A stretch of 31,182 bases of DNA from REEB95 sp035275845. GTDB lineage: Bacteria > Pseudomonadota > Alphaproteobacteria > ATCC43930 > CGMCC-115725. Location: assembly GCA_035275845.1 (NCBI GenBank), contig DATEMD010000188.1, positions 1-31,182 of the forward strand, read 5' to 3'. Both the position numbers and the translations under genes were made by a program. The first letter of the stretch is position 1. Each line of letters opens with the position of its first letter. The notes under the pieces are model-generated. The model was not told the origin of the DNA, searched no databases, and saw only the letters and a program-made list of their open reading frames with translations. This document shows positions 17,122-26,228 of the stretch, one piece after another.

Positions 17122-18924
17122 ATGAGCTCCGAGACCGTCTTACGTCCTTCCGCAGCCCTGGCTTTGACGCCGCCGATCGGTCTCGTCCGGCTGTCGCTGC
17201 TGGCGGTCGTGGTCGGCATCGTCACTGGAGTCGGCGCGGTTGCCTTCCGCGCGCTTATCGCCTTCGTCCACAATCTGTTGTTCCTCGGGACCGTCTCGGC
17301 CGTCTACGACTCCAATGCGTTCACGCCGCCTCACCCGTGGGGCGCCGCAGTGATTCTGGTACCGGTCGTCGGCGGCTTGTTGGTGACGCTGCTGGTCACG
17401 AAATTCGCCCCCGAGGCGCAGGGCCACGGCGTGCCCGAGGTCATGGACGCCATTTACTACCGCGAAGGCCGCATCCGGCCGGTCGTCGCGGTGGTCAAAT
17501 CGCTCGCCTCGGCGATCTCGATCGGCAGCGGCGCCTCGGTCGGACGCGAAGGCCCCATCATCCAGATCGGTGCGTCGCTGGGTTCGACCTTCGGCCAGAT
17601 TTTCCACATGGCGCCGTGGCAGCGGATCACGCTGGTCGCCGCCGGCGCCGGCGCCGGCATCGCCGCCACCTTCAACACGCCGATCGGCGGCGTGATGTTC
17701 GCGATCGAATTGATGATGCCGGAGGTCAGTACGCGCACGTTCCTGCCGGTGGCGCTCGCCACCGGCACGGCGACGTTCATCGGCAATGTTCTTCTCGGCC
17801 CGAAGCCCGCCTTCGCGGTGCCCGATCTGGCGCTGATCGGCGACCGTCCGGTGTCGACCGCGGCGCTTTTGCTGTTCGCGCTGTTCGGCGCAATCATGGG
17901 CGTGGCCGCCACCGCCTTCGTGCGCGCCCTGCCGGCCGCCGAAGACTTCTTCGAGCGCATCAAGAACCCCTACCTGCGCCACACAATCGGCATGCTGGTG
18001 GTCGGCGTGCTGATCTACGGACTCCAGCGCGGCTTTGGCCATTACTACGTCGAAGGCGTCGGTTACGCGACGGTCCAGGCGATCTTGTTGGGCCAGATGA
18101 CGCTGATCGTCCTGCCGCTGCTGTTCGCGAGCAAACTGTTTGCGACCTCCGTCAGCCTCGGTTCCGGCGCTTCAGGCGGGATTTTCTCGCCATCGCTTTA
18201 TATGGGCGCGACGCTTGGCGGGGCGTTCGGCGCGCTCGTCAGTGCCATTCATCCCGTCGCCGGCGCGACGCCCGAGGCCTTTGCGATGGTTGGCATGGCG
18301 GCGATGGTCGGCGGTGGCACCGGCGCGGCGATGACGGCAATTGCCATGGTCTTCGAAATGACGCGCGACTACGGCATCGTGATGCCGATGATCGTCGCGG
18401 TGGCGCTCAGCATCGGCGTGCGCCGCATGCTGTCGCGCGAGAACATTTACACGATCAAGCTGGTCAGCCGCGGCCACTTCGTTCCCAAGGCGTTGCACGC
18501 CAATATGTTCCTGGTGCGGCACGCCAAGGACGTCATGGACCCGGACATTCTGGTGCTGCCGGCCGACACCGATTTCGATGCGTTCCTGCGCCAGCCCGAA
18601 AACACGGGAGCGCTCAAGCACGTCGTGGTGACAGACGCCAACAGGATCGTCGGCGTATTGCGCATCAACACCGGCATTCGCCGCGGCCTCGAAAGTGCAC
18701 ATTCCAGCGTCAAACTGGGCGATGTGGCGCAGAAGAATTTCACCGTCGTGCATGAGGACGACATCGCCTTCGACGTCATCGACCGGATGTGGCGCGAGGA
18801 TGCCGCCATGGCGGTGGTCGTGCGGAACGCAGCGGCCGGAGCTTCGGACGTGCGCGGCATCATTTCCAAGGAGCATATCGCCAATTCGGTGGCCGAGAGC
18901 ATCCGGCCTTACGCGGCCAGCTGA
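17122..18924 (+). CDS. ClC-family chloride channel with CBS domains
   Basis: A 600-residue membrane protein of the voltage-gated chloride channel family. The anion-pathway motifs are present: GHGVPE at 101-106 (His where ClC-ec1 has the ion-binding Ser107), GREGP at 141-145 with the gating Glu143, and GSGASGGIFSPSLYMGA in the second half. Many hydrophobic helices cover about 20-450. The C-terminal region (about 455-600) reads as a pair of CBS domains, which usually sense adenine nucleotides. The position of the internal proton glutamate of ClC-ec1 (Glu203) is Leu197, hinting at channel rather than H+/Cl- exchange. ATG 17122 is chosen because upstream in-frame sequence is non-conserved and low in hydrophobicity. 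It lies between atpH and priA and is convergent with priA, 3 bases apart. Confidence 0.93.
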   Translation: MSSETVLRPSAALALTPPIGLVRLSLLAVVVGIVTGVGAVAFRALIAFVHNLLFLGTVSAVYDSNAFTPPHPWGAAVILVPVVGGLLVTLLVTKFAPEAQGHGVPEVMDAIYYREGRIRPVVAVVKSLASAISIGSGASVGREGPIIQIGASLGSTFGQIFHMAPWQRITLVAAGAGAGIAATFNTPIGGVMFAIELMMPEVSTRTFLPVALATGTATFIGNVLLGPKPAFAVPDLALIGDRPVSTAALLLFALFGAIMGVAATAFVRALPAAEDFFERIKNPYLRHTIGMLVVGVLIYGLQRGFGHYYVEGVGYATVQAILLGQMTLIVLPLLFASKLFATSVSLGSGASGGIFSPSLYMGATLGGAFGALVSAIHPVAGATPEAFAMVGMAAMVGGGTGAAMTAIAMVFEMTRDYGIVMPMIVAVALSIGVRRMLSRENIYTIKLVSRGHFVPKALHANMFLVRHAKDVMDPDILVLPADTDFDAFLRQPENTGALKHVVVTDANRIVGVLRINTGIRRGLESAHSSVKLGDVAQKNFTVVHEDDIAFDVIDRMWREDAAMAVVVRNAAAGASDVRGIISKEHIANSVAESIRPYAAS

Positions 18925-18927
18925 ACG

Positions 18928-21144
18928 TCAGAGGAAACTGTAGGGATCGACGTCCACCTGGACACGGATGGCGGCCGGCAGTTTCACCGCATCGAGCCAG
19001 GCCCGCAGAGTGCCTTGCAGCGCCGCGGCGCGTTGCGCCTTGACCAGAAAGCGTCGTCGATGCCGGCCGCGCAGCATCGCCAGCGGCGCCGGTGCCGGAC
19101 CCAGCACCTCGATACCTTCGACGTGCGGCGCATGCCGAGCGATAACGCGCGCGGCACGGTCGGCAGCATCGGCGTCCGGTGCCGAAACGATCAGCGCCGC
19201 CAGCCGACCGAACGGCGGCCAATTGCCCTCGCGCCGCGATTCGGCCTCGGCGGCGACGAAACCGTCGCGGTCGTCGCTCGCCAGCGCCCGCATTACCGGG
19301 TGCTCCGGCATATAAGTCTGCAGGAGGACCACGCCAGGCCGCTCGGCCCGACCGGCGCGGCCTGCGACTTGATGCAAGAGTTGGAAGGTTCGCTCCGCCG
19401 CGCGCAGATCGCCGCCCGATAGGCCGAGATCGGCATCGACGACGCCGACCAGGGTCAGCATCGGGAAATGATGGCCCTTGGCCATCACCTGGGTCCCGAT
19501 CAGGACGTCGACCTCGCGGCGCTCGACACGTTCGAGCAACTCCGCCATGGCACGCGGACCGCTCAACGTATCGCTGGCCATGACGGTAATGCGCGCCTGT
19601 GGAAAGCGGTACGCGGCCTCCTCCGCTAGGCGTTCGACGCCGGGACCGCACGCGGCGAAGCTGGCGGCGGCGGCGCAATTGGGACAGGCCGGCGGCATCG
19701 CCGTCGCATAGCCGCAATGGTGGCACTGCAAGCCACCGGCGCGGCGATGCTCGATCAGCCACGCCGTGCAATTCGGGCACTGCATGCGGTGGCCGCATTC
19801 GCGGCACAACGTCAACGGCGCATAGCCGCGGCGATTGAGGAACAGCATCGCCTGTTCGCCGGCGGCCAGCGTTTCACCCAGCGCCTGCACCAACGGCGGC
19901 GACAGGAAGCGCTGCCGCTCCGGCTTCTGCTTGCGCAGATCGACGACGCGGATCTCGGGCAACTGTGCCGCGCCATGCCGCGCCGGCAGATGGAGCCGCG
20001 CATAGCGCCCGGATTGCGCGTTGATCGTGGTTTCAAGCGACGGCGTCGCCGACACCAAGACAATCGGCAATTGCGCCAGCGATGCGCGCACCACCGCCAT
20101 ATCGCGCGCGTGATAGATGACACCGTCCTCCTGCTTGAACGACGCATCGTGCTCTTCGTCGACGACGATCAGGCCGAGATCGCGGAACGGCAGGAATAGC
20201 GCCGAGCGCGCGCCGACGACGACGCGCGCCTGACCGTCGGCCACGTGGCGCCAGGTCGCGCGGCGCTGCGCGTGGCTGAGATCGGAGTGCCAGAGTACCG
20301 GTGGCACGCCGAAGCGATCGGCGAAGCGCTTGAGCAATTGCGCCGACAGCGCAATCTCAGGCAGCAGCACCAGCGCCTGGCGACCGCGTTCGAGCGCTGC
20401 AGCGATCGCCGCGAAATAGACCTCGGTCTTGCCCGAGCCGGTAACGCCATCGAGCACGGTGACGCCGAAGCCGCCGCGGTTCACCTTGTCGATCAGTTCG
20501 GCGGCAGCGGTCTCTTGCGCCGACGACAGCGGCGGACCCGGCAAACGCCAGTCCGGCGCCGGCGGCGGCAACACAGCGGGCAACGCGACCGGCGTCAGCA
20601 GACCGGCGGCCGTCATCGTCTTGACGACACCCGCGCCACACGCCGCGCGCTGCGCCAGATCGCCGGCGGTCGCAGCGCCGCCTTCGGCAAGCAATTCGAG
20701 CACGCGGCGACGCTGCGGCGTCAGGCGCGACGCGGGATCGTCGAGCGCGCGCCGTCCGACGTCGGCAATTTCATAACCGCTGATCGCGCGCGGCGGCTCA
20801 AGCGCGTCTGGCACGCTCATCGTCATGCGCAGCACCGCGCCCGGCGGCGTCAGCGTGTAGTTCGCGACCCAGTCGACGAATCGTCGCAACTCGTCGTGCA
20901 ACGGCGGCGCCGGCAGCGTCTCGGCGATCGGCTTGAGCTTGGTCTCGGCGACGCCCGCGCGATCGGGGCCCCAGACGACGCCGGCGACTCGCCGACGGCC
21001 GAGCGGCACGCACACGAAATCGCCGACGGCGACGCGCATGCCATTCGTCACGCGATAGTCATAGGCACCCGCTAGCGGCAGCGGCAACAGCACGCTGACG
21101 CGATCGGCGCGCGCCGGTTCGGCGTTGGCAGGGTGCTCCGGCAT
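18928..21144 (-). CDS. priA: primosomal protein N' (replication restart helicase)
   Basis: A 738-residue 3'-5' superfamily 2 helicase that recognises abandoned forks and reloads the replisome. An N-terminal DNA-binding domain (about 15-110) is followed by Walker A GVTGSGKT at 233-240, DEEH box at 329-332, VVGARSALFLPF and TQMMAKGHxFP-like motif (here GTQVMAKGHHFP). Between the helicase lobes lie eight cysteines in CxxC pairs (CRECGHRMQCPNC ... CHHCGY ... CPNC), the PriA zinc module. ATG 21144 is 53 bases from the divergent transaldolase start, so the two share a promoter region. Confidence 0.97.
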   Translation of the reverse strand: MPEHPANAEPARADRVSVLLPLPLAGAYDYRVTNGMRVAVGDFVCVPLGRRRVAGVVWGPDRAGVAETKLKPIAETLPAPPLHDELRRFVDWVANYTLTPPGAVLRMTMSVPDALEPPRAISGYEIADVGRRALDDPASRLTPQRRRVLELLAEGGAATAGDLAQRAACGAGVVKTMTAAGLLTPVALPAVLPPPAPDWRLPGPPLSSAQETAAAELIDKVNRGGFGVTVLDGVTGSGKTEVYFAAIAAALERGRQALVLLPEIALSAQLLKRFADRFGVPPVLWHSDLSHAQRRATWRHVADGQARVVVGARSALFLPFRDLGLIVVDEEHDASFKQEDGVIYHARDMAVVRASLAQLPIVLVSATPSLETTINAQSGRYARLHLPARHGAAQLPEIRVVDLRKQKPERQRFLSPPLVQALGETLAAGEQAMLFLNRRGYAPLTLCRECGHRMQCPNCTAWLIEHRRAGGLQCHHCGYATAMPPACPNCAAAASFAACGPGVERLAEEAAYRFPQARITVMASDTLSGPRAMAELLERVERREVDVLIGTQVMAKGHHFPMLTLVGVVDADLGLSGGDLRAAERTFQLLHQVAGRAGRAERPGVVLLQTYMPEHPVMRALASDDRDGFVAAEAESRREGNWPPFGRLAALIVSAPDADAADRAARVIARHAPHVEGIEVLGPAPAPLAMLRGRHRRRFLVKAQRAAALQGTLRAWLDAVKLPAAIRVQVDVDPYSFL

Positions 21145-21197
21145 GGTCTACACTCTCTTACGAAAGGGGCGTCGCAGGAAGTAGCAGAGAGGCGCAT

Positions 21198-21884
21198 ATG
21201 AAGTTTTTCCTCGATACCGCCATCATCGCCGACATTCGCGATCTGGCTGCAACCGGCCTAGTCGACGGCGTGACCACGAATCCCTCGCTCGTCGCCAAGT
21301 CGGGCCGTAATTTCATCGAAGTGGTGCGCGAGATTTGCTCGGTCGTGCCGGGCCCGGTCAGCGCCGAAACCACCGCCACCGACCATCCAACCATGCTGGC
21401 CGAGGGCCGCAAGCTGGCGAAGATCGCCAAGAACATCGCGGTCAAGGTGCCGCTGACGCCGGACGGACTCAAGACCTGCAAGGTGCTGCGCGGCGAAGGC
21501 ACGATGGTCAACGTCACGTTGTGCTTCTCGGCGCCGCAGGCGCTGCTCGCCGCCAAGGCGGGCGCCACATTCATCTCGCCGTTCGTCGGCCGGCTCGATG
21601 ATATCGGCGAATCGGGCATGACCTTGGTCCGCGACATCGTCGAGATCTATCGCCAGTATCCCAACTTCAAGACCGAGGTGCTGGTGGCGTCGATCCGCCA
21701 TCCGATGCATGTGCTCGAAGCGGCGAAGCTCGGTGCGCATGTCGGCACCATGCCGCCCGCAATCATGCGGCAGCTGTTTTCGCATCCGTTGACGGACAAG
21801 GGGCTCGCGACATTCCTCGCCGACTGGAAGAAGACCGGTCAGTCGATCCTGGGCGACGACAAATCCGCCGCGGCAGCTGAATAG
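21198..21884 (+). CDS. tal: transaldolase (TalC/FSA-type, short form)
   Basis: A 228-residue class I aldolase of the small TalC/fructose-6-phosphate aldolase group. The Schiff-base lysine is Lys83 in NIAVKVPLT, preceded by GVTTNPSLVAK with the conserved substrate-binding Asn/Pro. The active-site aromatic is Phe129 in SPFVGRLDD; true fructose-6-phosphate aldolases have Tyr there, while transaldolases have Phe. The sequence therefore favours transaldolase activity in the pentose phosphate pathway. ATG 21198 has a good Shine-Dalgarno, GAGAGG (21187-21192). It is the first gene of a trio with the DUF484 gene and xerC. Confidence 0.93.
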   Translation: MKFFLDTAIIADIRDLAATGLVDGVTTNPSLVAKSGRNFIEVVREICSVVPGPVSAETTATDHPTMLAEGRKLAKIAKNIAVKVPLTPDGLKTCKVLRGEGTMVNVTLCFSAPQALLAAKAGATFISPFVGRLDDIGESGMTLVRDIVEIYRQYPNFKTEVLVASIRHPMHVLEAAKLGAHVGTMPPAIMRQLFSHPLTDKGLATFLADWKKTGQSILGDDKSAAAAE

Positions 21885-21894
21885 CGGGATTGCG

Positions 21895-22626
21895 GTGGAC
21901 CGTACTCGGGACAAAATCACTGCAGCGCCGACGACGGTCAGCGAGCACGCTGCCACGGCGACCCAGGTCGTCGCCTATCTCAAGCGCCATCCGGATTTCT
22001 TCGCCGAGCATCCCGAGATTCTCGACTTACTGACGCCCCCGGCCGCACGCAGTGGCACCGGTGTGGTCGACATGCAGCAATTCATACTCAAGCGGCAGCG
22101 TGACGACATCGCCAAGCTCAAGGGCCAGCAGAAGCAGCTGATCAGCACGACGCGCGCGAACCTCGCGAGCCAGACGCGTGTCCACAGCGCGGTGCTCACG
22201 CTGCTCGCCGCCAACAGCTTCGAGCAGCTGATCCAGATCGTCACCACCGATCTCGCCATGTTGCTCGATTCGGACGTCGTCACCATCGGCGTCGAAAGCA
22301 ACGGCGGCTCCACACCGCGCTTGCCGCATCCCGGCGTGCAGATACTCGAAACCGGCACCGTCGATCGCGTGCTCGGTCCGGAGCGCGAGGTCGCACTGCT
22401 CGCCGATACGACCGGCGATCCGACCTTGTTCGGCGCGGGTGCCGATTTGGTGCGCTCTGCGGCGCTGCTGCGTCTAGCGGTGAGCCGGACGGCGCCGGCC
22501 GGCCTGCTGTGCATCGGCGCACGCCGGCCGGGGAAATTCCATGCCGGCCAGGGCACCGAGCTGCTGGGCTTCCTCGCCCGCGCGCTCGGCATCACCATCG
22601 CCGCATGGCTCGATCTGCCGGCGTAA
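21895..22626 (+). CDS. DUF484 family protein
   Basis: A 243-residue protein of the DUF484 family, whose genes usually sit next to xerC; its role is not established. The N-terminal signature VVAYLKRHPDFFAEHPEIL (about residues 24-42) is followed by a glutamine/lysine-rich coiled coil (KRQRDDIAKLKGQQKQLI) and a C-terminal GAF-like domain ending FLARALGITIAAWLDLPA. The start is GTG 21895, 10 bases after the transaldolase stop, with a weak purine-rich site. Its last 22 bases overlap xerC, so the two are probably translated together. Confidence 0.88.
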   Translation: MDRTRDKITAAPTTVSEHAATATQVVAYLKRHPDFFAEHPEILDLLTPPAARSGTGVVDMQQFILKRQRDDIAKLKGQQKQLISTTRANLASQTRVHSAVLTLLAANSFEQLIQIVTTDLAMLLDSDVVTIGVESNGGSTPRLPHPGVQILETGTVDRVLGPEREVALLADTTGDPTLFGAGADLVRSAALLRLAVSRTAPAGLLCIGARRPGKFHAGQGTELLGFLARALGITIAAWLDLPA

Positions 22627-23609
22627 AGGGCGCGCGCCCGCTTCCTCGTTCCCTCCGGCCCGAGCCGGTTCCTCTGGTCCGTTTCGCCGCCTCGCAAGAG
22701 CTGATCGAGGCGATTGCGCTGTGGCAGGCCTGGCTGACCGGCGAGCGGCGGGCATCGCCGCATACGATCGCCGCCTATGGCCGCGACCTTGCCGGCTTCC
22801 TCGATTTTCTCGTCGCCCATCGCGGTGGCGTGCCGGGGTTGGCAACGCTTGCCGCGCTTGAGCCGGCCGACTTCCGCGCGTTTCTCGCCCGCCTGGTCCG
22901 CGACGATGCCGCGCGCGGCACGACGGCACGCAAGCTGTCGGTGCTGCGCAGCTTCTTCCGCTTCCTCAACAAGCGGAAAATCGTTGCCAACGGTGCGCTG
23001 TCTGCGGTGAAGACGCCCAAGCTGGGCCGCGTCGTGCCCAAGGCGCTGACCGAAAACGAAACCAAGGCGGCGCTCGAACGCGTCGCGTTGCTCGACACGC
23101 GACCGTGGATGGCGCGGCGCGATTTCGCGATCCTGATGCTGCTCTATGGCTGTGGTCTGCGCATCGCCGAAGCCTTGTCGCTGACGCGCGGCGCGGCGCC
23201 TGAAACCGGCGGCATGCTGCGCATCGTCGGCAAGGGCAACAAGGCGCGGCTGGTGCCCGTATTGCCGGCGGTTGCCGACGCCGTGCGCGACTATCTGGCG
23301 GTCTGTCCGATCGATCTCAAGCCCGACGACCCACTGTTCGTCGGCGCGCGCGGCCGTGTGCTCAATCCGCGCCAGGTTCAGGCGACCATGGCCAAGCTGC
23401 GCCGCGCGCTCGGCCTGCCGGAACATGCGACGCCGCATGCGCTGCGACACAGTTTCGCGACGCATCTGCTCGCCGGTGGCGGCGACCTGCGCGCCATTCA
23501 GGAACTTCTCGGCCACGCGAGTCTGTCGACGACGCAACGTTATACGGCAATGGACCCGGCACGCCTCTTGACGGTCTATGACCGTGCGCATCCGCGGGCG
23601 CGGGATTAA
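22605..23609 (+). CDS. xerC: tyrosine recombinase XerC
   Basis: A 334-residue tyrosine recombinase that acts with XerD at dif to resolve chromosome dimers. The N-terminal SAM-like core-binding domain (about 30-130; SPHTIAAYGRDLAGFLDFL) is followed by the catalytic domain with Arg186 (GCGLRIAEAL), Lys210 (GKGNKARLVP), His278-x-x-Arg281 (HALRHSFATHLL), His304 (LGHASLSTTQ) and the nucleophile Tyr313 (RYTAMD). ATG 22605 lies inside the DUF484 gene. Position next to DUF484 and priA supports the housekeeping XerC over a phage integrase. Its TAA shares the palindrome TTAA with the stop of the convergent MFS gene. Confidence 0.94.
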   Translation: MARSAGVKGARPLPRSLRPEPVPLVRFAASQELIEAIALWQAWLTGERRASPHTIAAYGRDLAGFLDFLVAHRGGVPGLATLAALEPADFRAFLARLVRDDAARGTTARKLSVLRSFFRFLNKRKIVANGALSAVKTPKLGRVVPKALTENETKAALERVALLDTRPWMARRDFAILMLLYGCGLRIAEALSLTRGAAPETGGMLRIVGKGNKARLVPVLPAVADAVRDYLAVCPIDLKPDDPLFVGARGRVLNPRQVQATMAKLRRALGLPEHATPHALRHSFATHLLAGGGDLRAIQELLGHASLSTTQRYTAMDPARLLTVYDRAHPRARD

Positions 23610-24838
23610 AGCCCCCGGATCGCGAACAGTGCGGCGAGAGAGCCCGCACCCATGGTAAGAAACGCCAGGCCCCAGGCGAGATAACCGCTGCCGCCGGCAA
23701 GATCGAGCACGAGCCCGACCGCGAGCGGCCCAATCACACCGCCGCTAAAACCCAGGACCGAATGAACGGCTAATGTCGCGCCGCGCTGGCCGGCCGCGGC
23801 GCTGACCACGGCGCCGCCGGTAAGCGCGGCGGAATCGGCCATGATCAGCATCGAGTAGACGCAGCACAGCGCCGTCACGATCCACACCGGCAATCCGCTG
23901 CTGAAGCCGGCGGCAACCGACGCCAGCACCGACAGGATCATGACGCGGCCAATGATCCGCCGCCGGTCGGCGCGCGCCGCGACCTCGGCGCCGTAGATGC
24001 TGGAGATCGTGCCGACCAGCACCGTCAACGTCGACAACCAGCTCGCGTTCGAGATGTCGCCGGCGCCACCACGCACCCGATCGGCATAGATGAGATAGGC
24101 GTTGAGCCAGCCGCGCAGCGCGAACAGCTCGAAGGTATGGCCGGCGTAGCCCAGGACAAACGCCATCGCCGGGCGGTTCTTGAACACCGGCCGGAAGGCC
24201 AGGCGCCGCAGCGCCGGAACGCCGGTGCGAACCGCCAGCGCCGTGGGCGGTACCAGGAACCAAATGAGGGCAAAAGCTGCAAGCGAGCCGGCTGCCGCGC
24301 CCAGGAATGCCGCGCGCCAGCCCAGCCAATCGGTCACCTCGCCGGTGAAGGCAAACGAGAACGCCGTGCCGAAGCTGAAACCTGCCGTGTAATAGGCGAT
24401 GTAACGGGCCTGGCGCGGACCGTCATAGCGGTCGGTCAGGAGCTTGAGTCCCGGCATGTAGGTACCGGCGAGCCCCATGCCGGCGAAGCTGCGAATGAGC
24501 GCCGCCGACCAGAAGCCTTGCGCCAGCAGCGCGTAAGCCGCCGACGCGGCGCCGCCGAGCACGAGCGAACCGAGATAGATCCGGCGCGGATCGACGTGAT
24601 CGGTCGAGCCGACCAGGACAGGAACGGCCGCGACGTAGCCAGCGAAGAACAGCGCGCTGATCCAGCCCGCTTCGGTGTTGGAGAGATGCCACAGCGTCTC
24701 GAATTCGGGCAGCAAGGCGGCGAAGCTCGAACTGCCGAGCATGCCGAGGATCGAGGTCGCGGTCAGGATCGCGATCAGGGCCCGATGCGATGGCCCCCGA
24801 GCAGGTGCCGGCGCGTCAGATATGGATGGCGTGGCCAT
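23606..24838 (-). CDS. major facilitator superfamily transporter
   Basis: A 410-residue membrane protein with about 12 hydrophobic helices and a short N-terminal cytoplasmic tail (MATPSISDAPAPARGPSH). It fits the MFS pattern, including a SNTEAGWISALFFAGYVAAVPV region around helices 1-2 and a GGSGYLAWGLAF segment near the end. The substrate cannot be told from the sequence. The ATG at 24838 lies inside the last codons of lpd (23-base overlap), so it is likely translated from the sucA-sucB-lpd message. Its TAA overlaps the xerC stop by 4 bases. Confidence 0.88.
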   Translation of the reverse strand: MATPSISDAPAPARGPSHRALIAILTATSILGMLGSSSFAALLPEFETLWHLSNTEAGWISALFFAGYVAAVPVLVGSTDHVDPRRIYLGSLVLGGAASAAYALLAQGFWSAALIRSFAGMGLAGTYMPGLKLLTDRYDGPRQARYIAYYTAGFSFGTAFSFAFTGEVTDWLGWRAAFLGAAAGSLAAFALIWFLVPPTALAVRTGVPALRRLAFRPVFKNRPAMAFVLGYAGHTFELFALRGWLNAYLIYADRVRGGAGDISNASWLSTLTVLVGTISSIYGAEVAARADRRRIIGRVMILSVLASVAAGFSSGLPVWIVTALCCVYSMLIMADSAALTGGAVVSAAAGQRGATLAVHSVLGFSGGVIGPLAVGLVLDLAGGSGYLAWGLAFLTMGAGSLAALFAIRGL

Positions 24839-26225
24839 CGACCGCGAGCGCCGCTTCCTTGACCGCCTCTTCGAGCGTCGGATGAGCGTGGACGGTGCGC
24901 GCGATATCTTCGGCCGACGCGGCGAATTCCATCGCCAACGCCGCTTCGCCGATCATCGTGCCGGCATCGGGCCCGATGATATGAACGCCGAGCACCCGGT
25001 CGGTCTTGGCATCGGCGAGGATTTTCACGAAGCCTTCGGTGAAGCCGTTGGCGCGGGCGCGGGCATTGGCCGTGAACGGGAATTTGCCGGCTTTGTACGC
25101 CGTCCCGGCTTGCTTGAGCTGTTCTTCCGTGCGGCCGACCGACGCCACCTCGGGCCAAGTATAGATCACCGCGGGGATCGCGTCGTAATCGAGCGACGGC
25201 CGGCCGCCAGCGATGGTTTCAACCAGCACGACACCCTCTTCCGAGGCCTTGTGCGCCAGCATCGGACCGGCGATGGCATCGCCGATCGCGTAGACGCCAG
25301 ACACGTTGGTGGCGAACCGGCCATCGACCTTGATGCGGCCTTTGTCATCGAGCGCCACGCCGGCCTCTTTCAGGCCGAGATCGGCGGTGTACGGCACGCG
25401 ACCGACCGCAACCAACACGATGTCGGCCTTGAGGCTTTCGCGCGTGCCGCCTTTGGCCGACTCGAGCGCCAGCGCGACGCCGTCCTTGCCGGCCTTGGCC
25501 TCGACCACTTTAGTACCCAGGCGGAACTTGAGCCCCTGACGTTCCAGGCTGCGCTGCAACGCCGCCGACAATTCGCCATCCATGCCGGGTGTGACGCGGT
25601 CGAGGAATTCCACCACGGTGACGTCGGCGCCAAGTCGCCGCCACACCGACCCCATCTCGAGCCCGATATAGCCGCCGCCGATCACCACCAGATGCGCCGG
25701 CACCGTCGCCAGCGCGAGCGCGCCGGTCGATGTGACGATGCGCTTTTCGTCGACCGCGACGCCCGGCAGGTTGGCGCTGTCGGAGCCAGTCGCCAGCACG
25801 ATCGCCTTCTTGGCGTTGAGTTCGCGCCGGTCGCCAGAATTGAGCGTGACCGAAACGCGATCGCGCGCCACGAGCCGCGCCGCGCCCTTGACGTATTCGA
25901 CCTTGTTCTTGCGGAACAGGAATTCGACACCGCGCGTATTGTCGGCGACGACCTTATCCTTGCGCGCCAGCATCGTCTTGAGATCGAGCGTCACGCCGGC
26001 AACCTTGACGCCATGCGCCGCCAACTCGTGCTGGGCGGCGGCGAAATGCTCGGACGATTGCAGCAGCGCCTTCGACGGGATGCAGCCGATATTGAGGCAA
26101 GTGCCGCCCGGCGCATCGCGCTTGTCGACGCAGGCGACGCTCATGCCGAGCTGCGCCGCGCGGATCGCCGCGACGTAGCCGCCGGGTCCCGCACCGATAA
26201 CGATGACGTCGAACGCGTCGGCCAT
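24816..26225 (-). CDS. lpd: dihydrolipoyl dehydrogenase (E3)
   Basis: A 469-residue flavoprotein that reoxidises the lipoyl group of the 2-oxoacid dehydrogenase complexes with NAD. FAD-binding GAGPGGYVAA lies at 11-20, and the redox disulphide Cys43/Cys48 in GGTCLNIGCIPSKALL. A second nucleotide-binding GGGYIGLEMGSVW and the C-terminal active-site HAHPTLEEAVKEAAL complete the family. Three bases downstream of sucB, so it is dedicated to the 2-oxoglutarate complex by position and may also serve others. Confidence 0.97.
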   Translation of the reverse strand: MADAFDVIVIGAGPGGYVAAIRAAQLGMSVACVDKRDAPGGTCLNIGCIPSKALLQSSEHFAAAQHELAAHGVKVAGVTLDLKTMLARKDKVVADNTRGVEFLFRKNKVEYVKGAARLVARDRVSVTLNSGDRRELNAKKAIVLATGSDSANLPGVAVDEKRIVTSTGALALATVPAHLVVIGGGYIGLEMGSVWRRLGADVTVVEFLDRVTPGMDGELSAALQRSLERQGLKFRLGTKVVEAKAGKDGVALALESAKGGTRESLKADIVLVAVGRVPYTADLGLKEAGVALDDKGRIKVDGRFATNVSGVYAIGDAIAGPMLAHKASEEGVVLVETIAGGRPSLDYDAIPAVIYTWPEVASVGRTEEQLKQAGTAYKAGKFPFTANARARANGFTEGFVKILADAKTDRVLGVHIIGPDAGTMIGEAALAMEFAASAEDIARTVHAHPTLEEAVKEAALAVDGHAIHI

Positions 26226-26228
26226 CGC

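Noticed and set aside
22605..23609. Tyrosine recombinase as the integrase of a mobile element
   Set aside because: Its neighbours (DUF484, tal, priA) are the usual setting of housekeeping xerC, and no attachment repeats or cargo genes are present.
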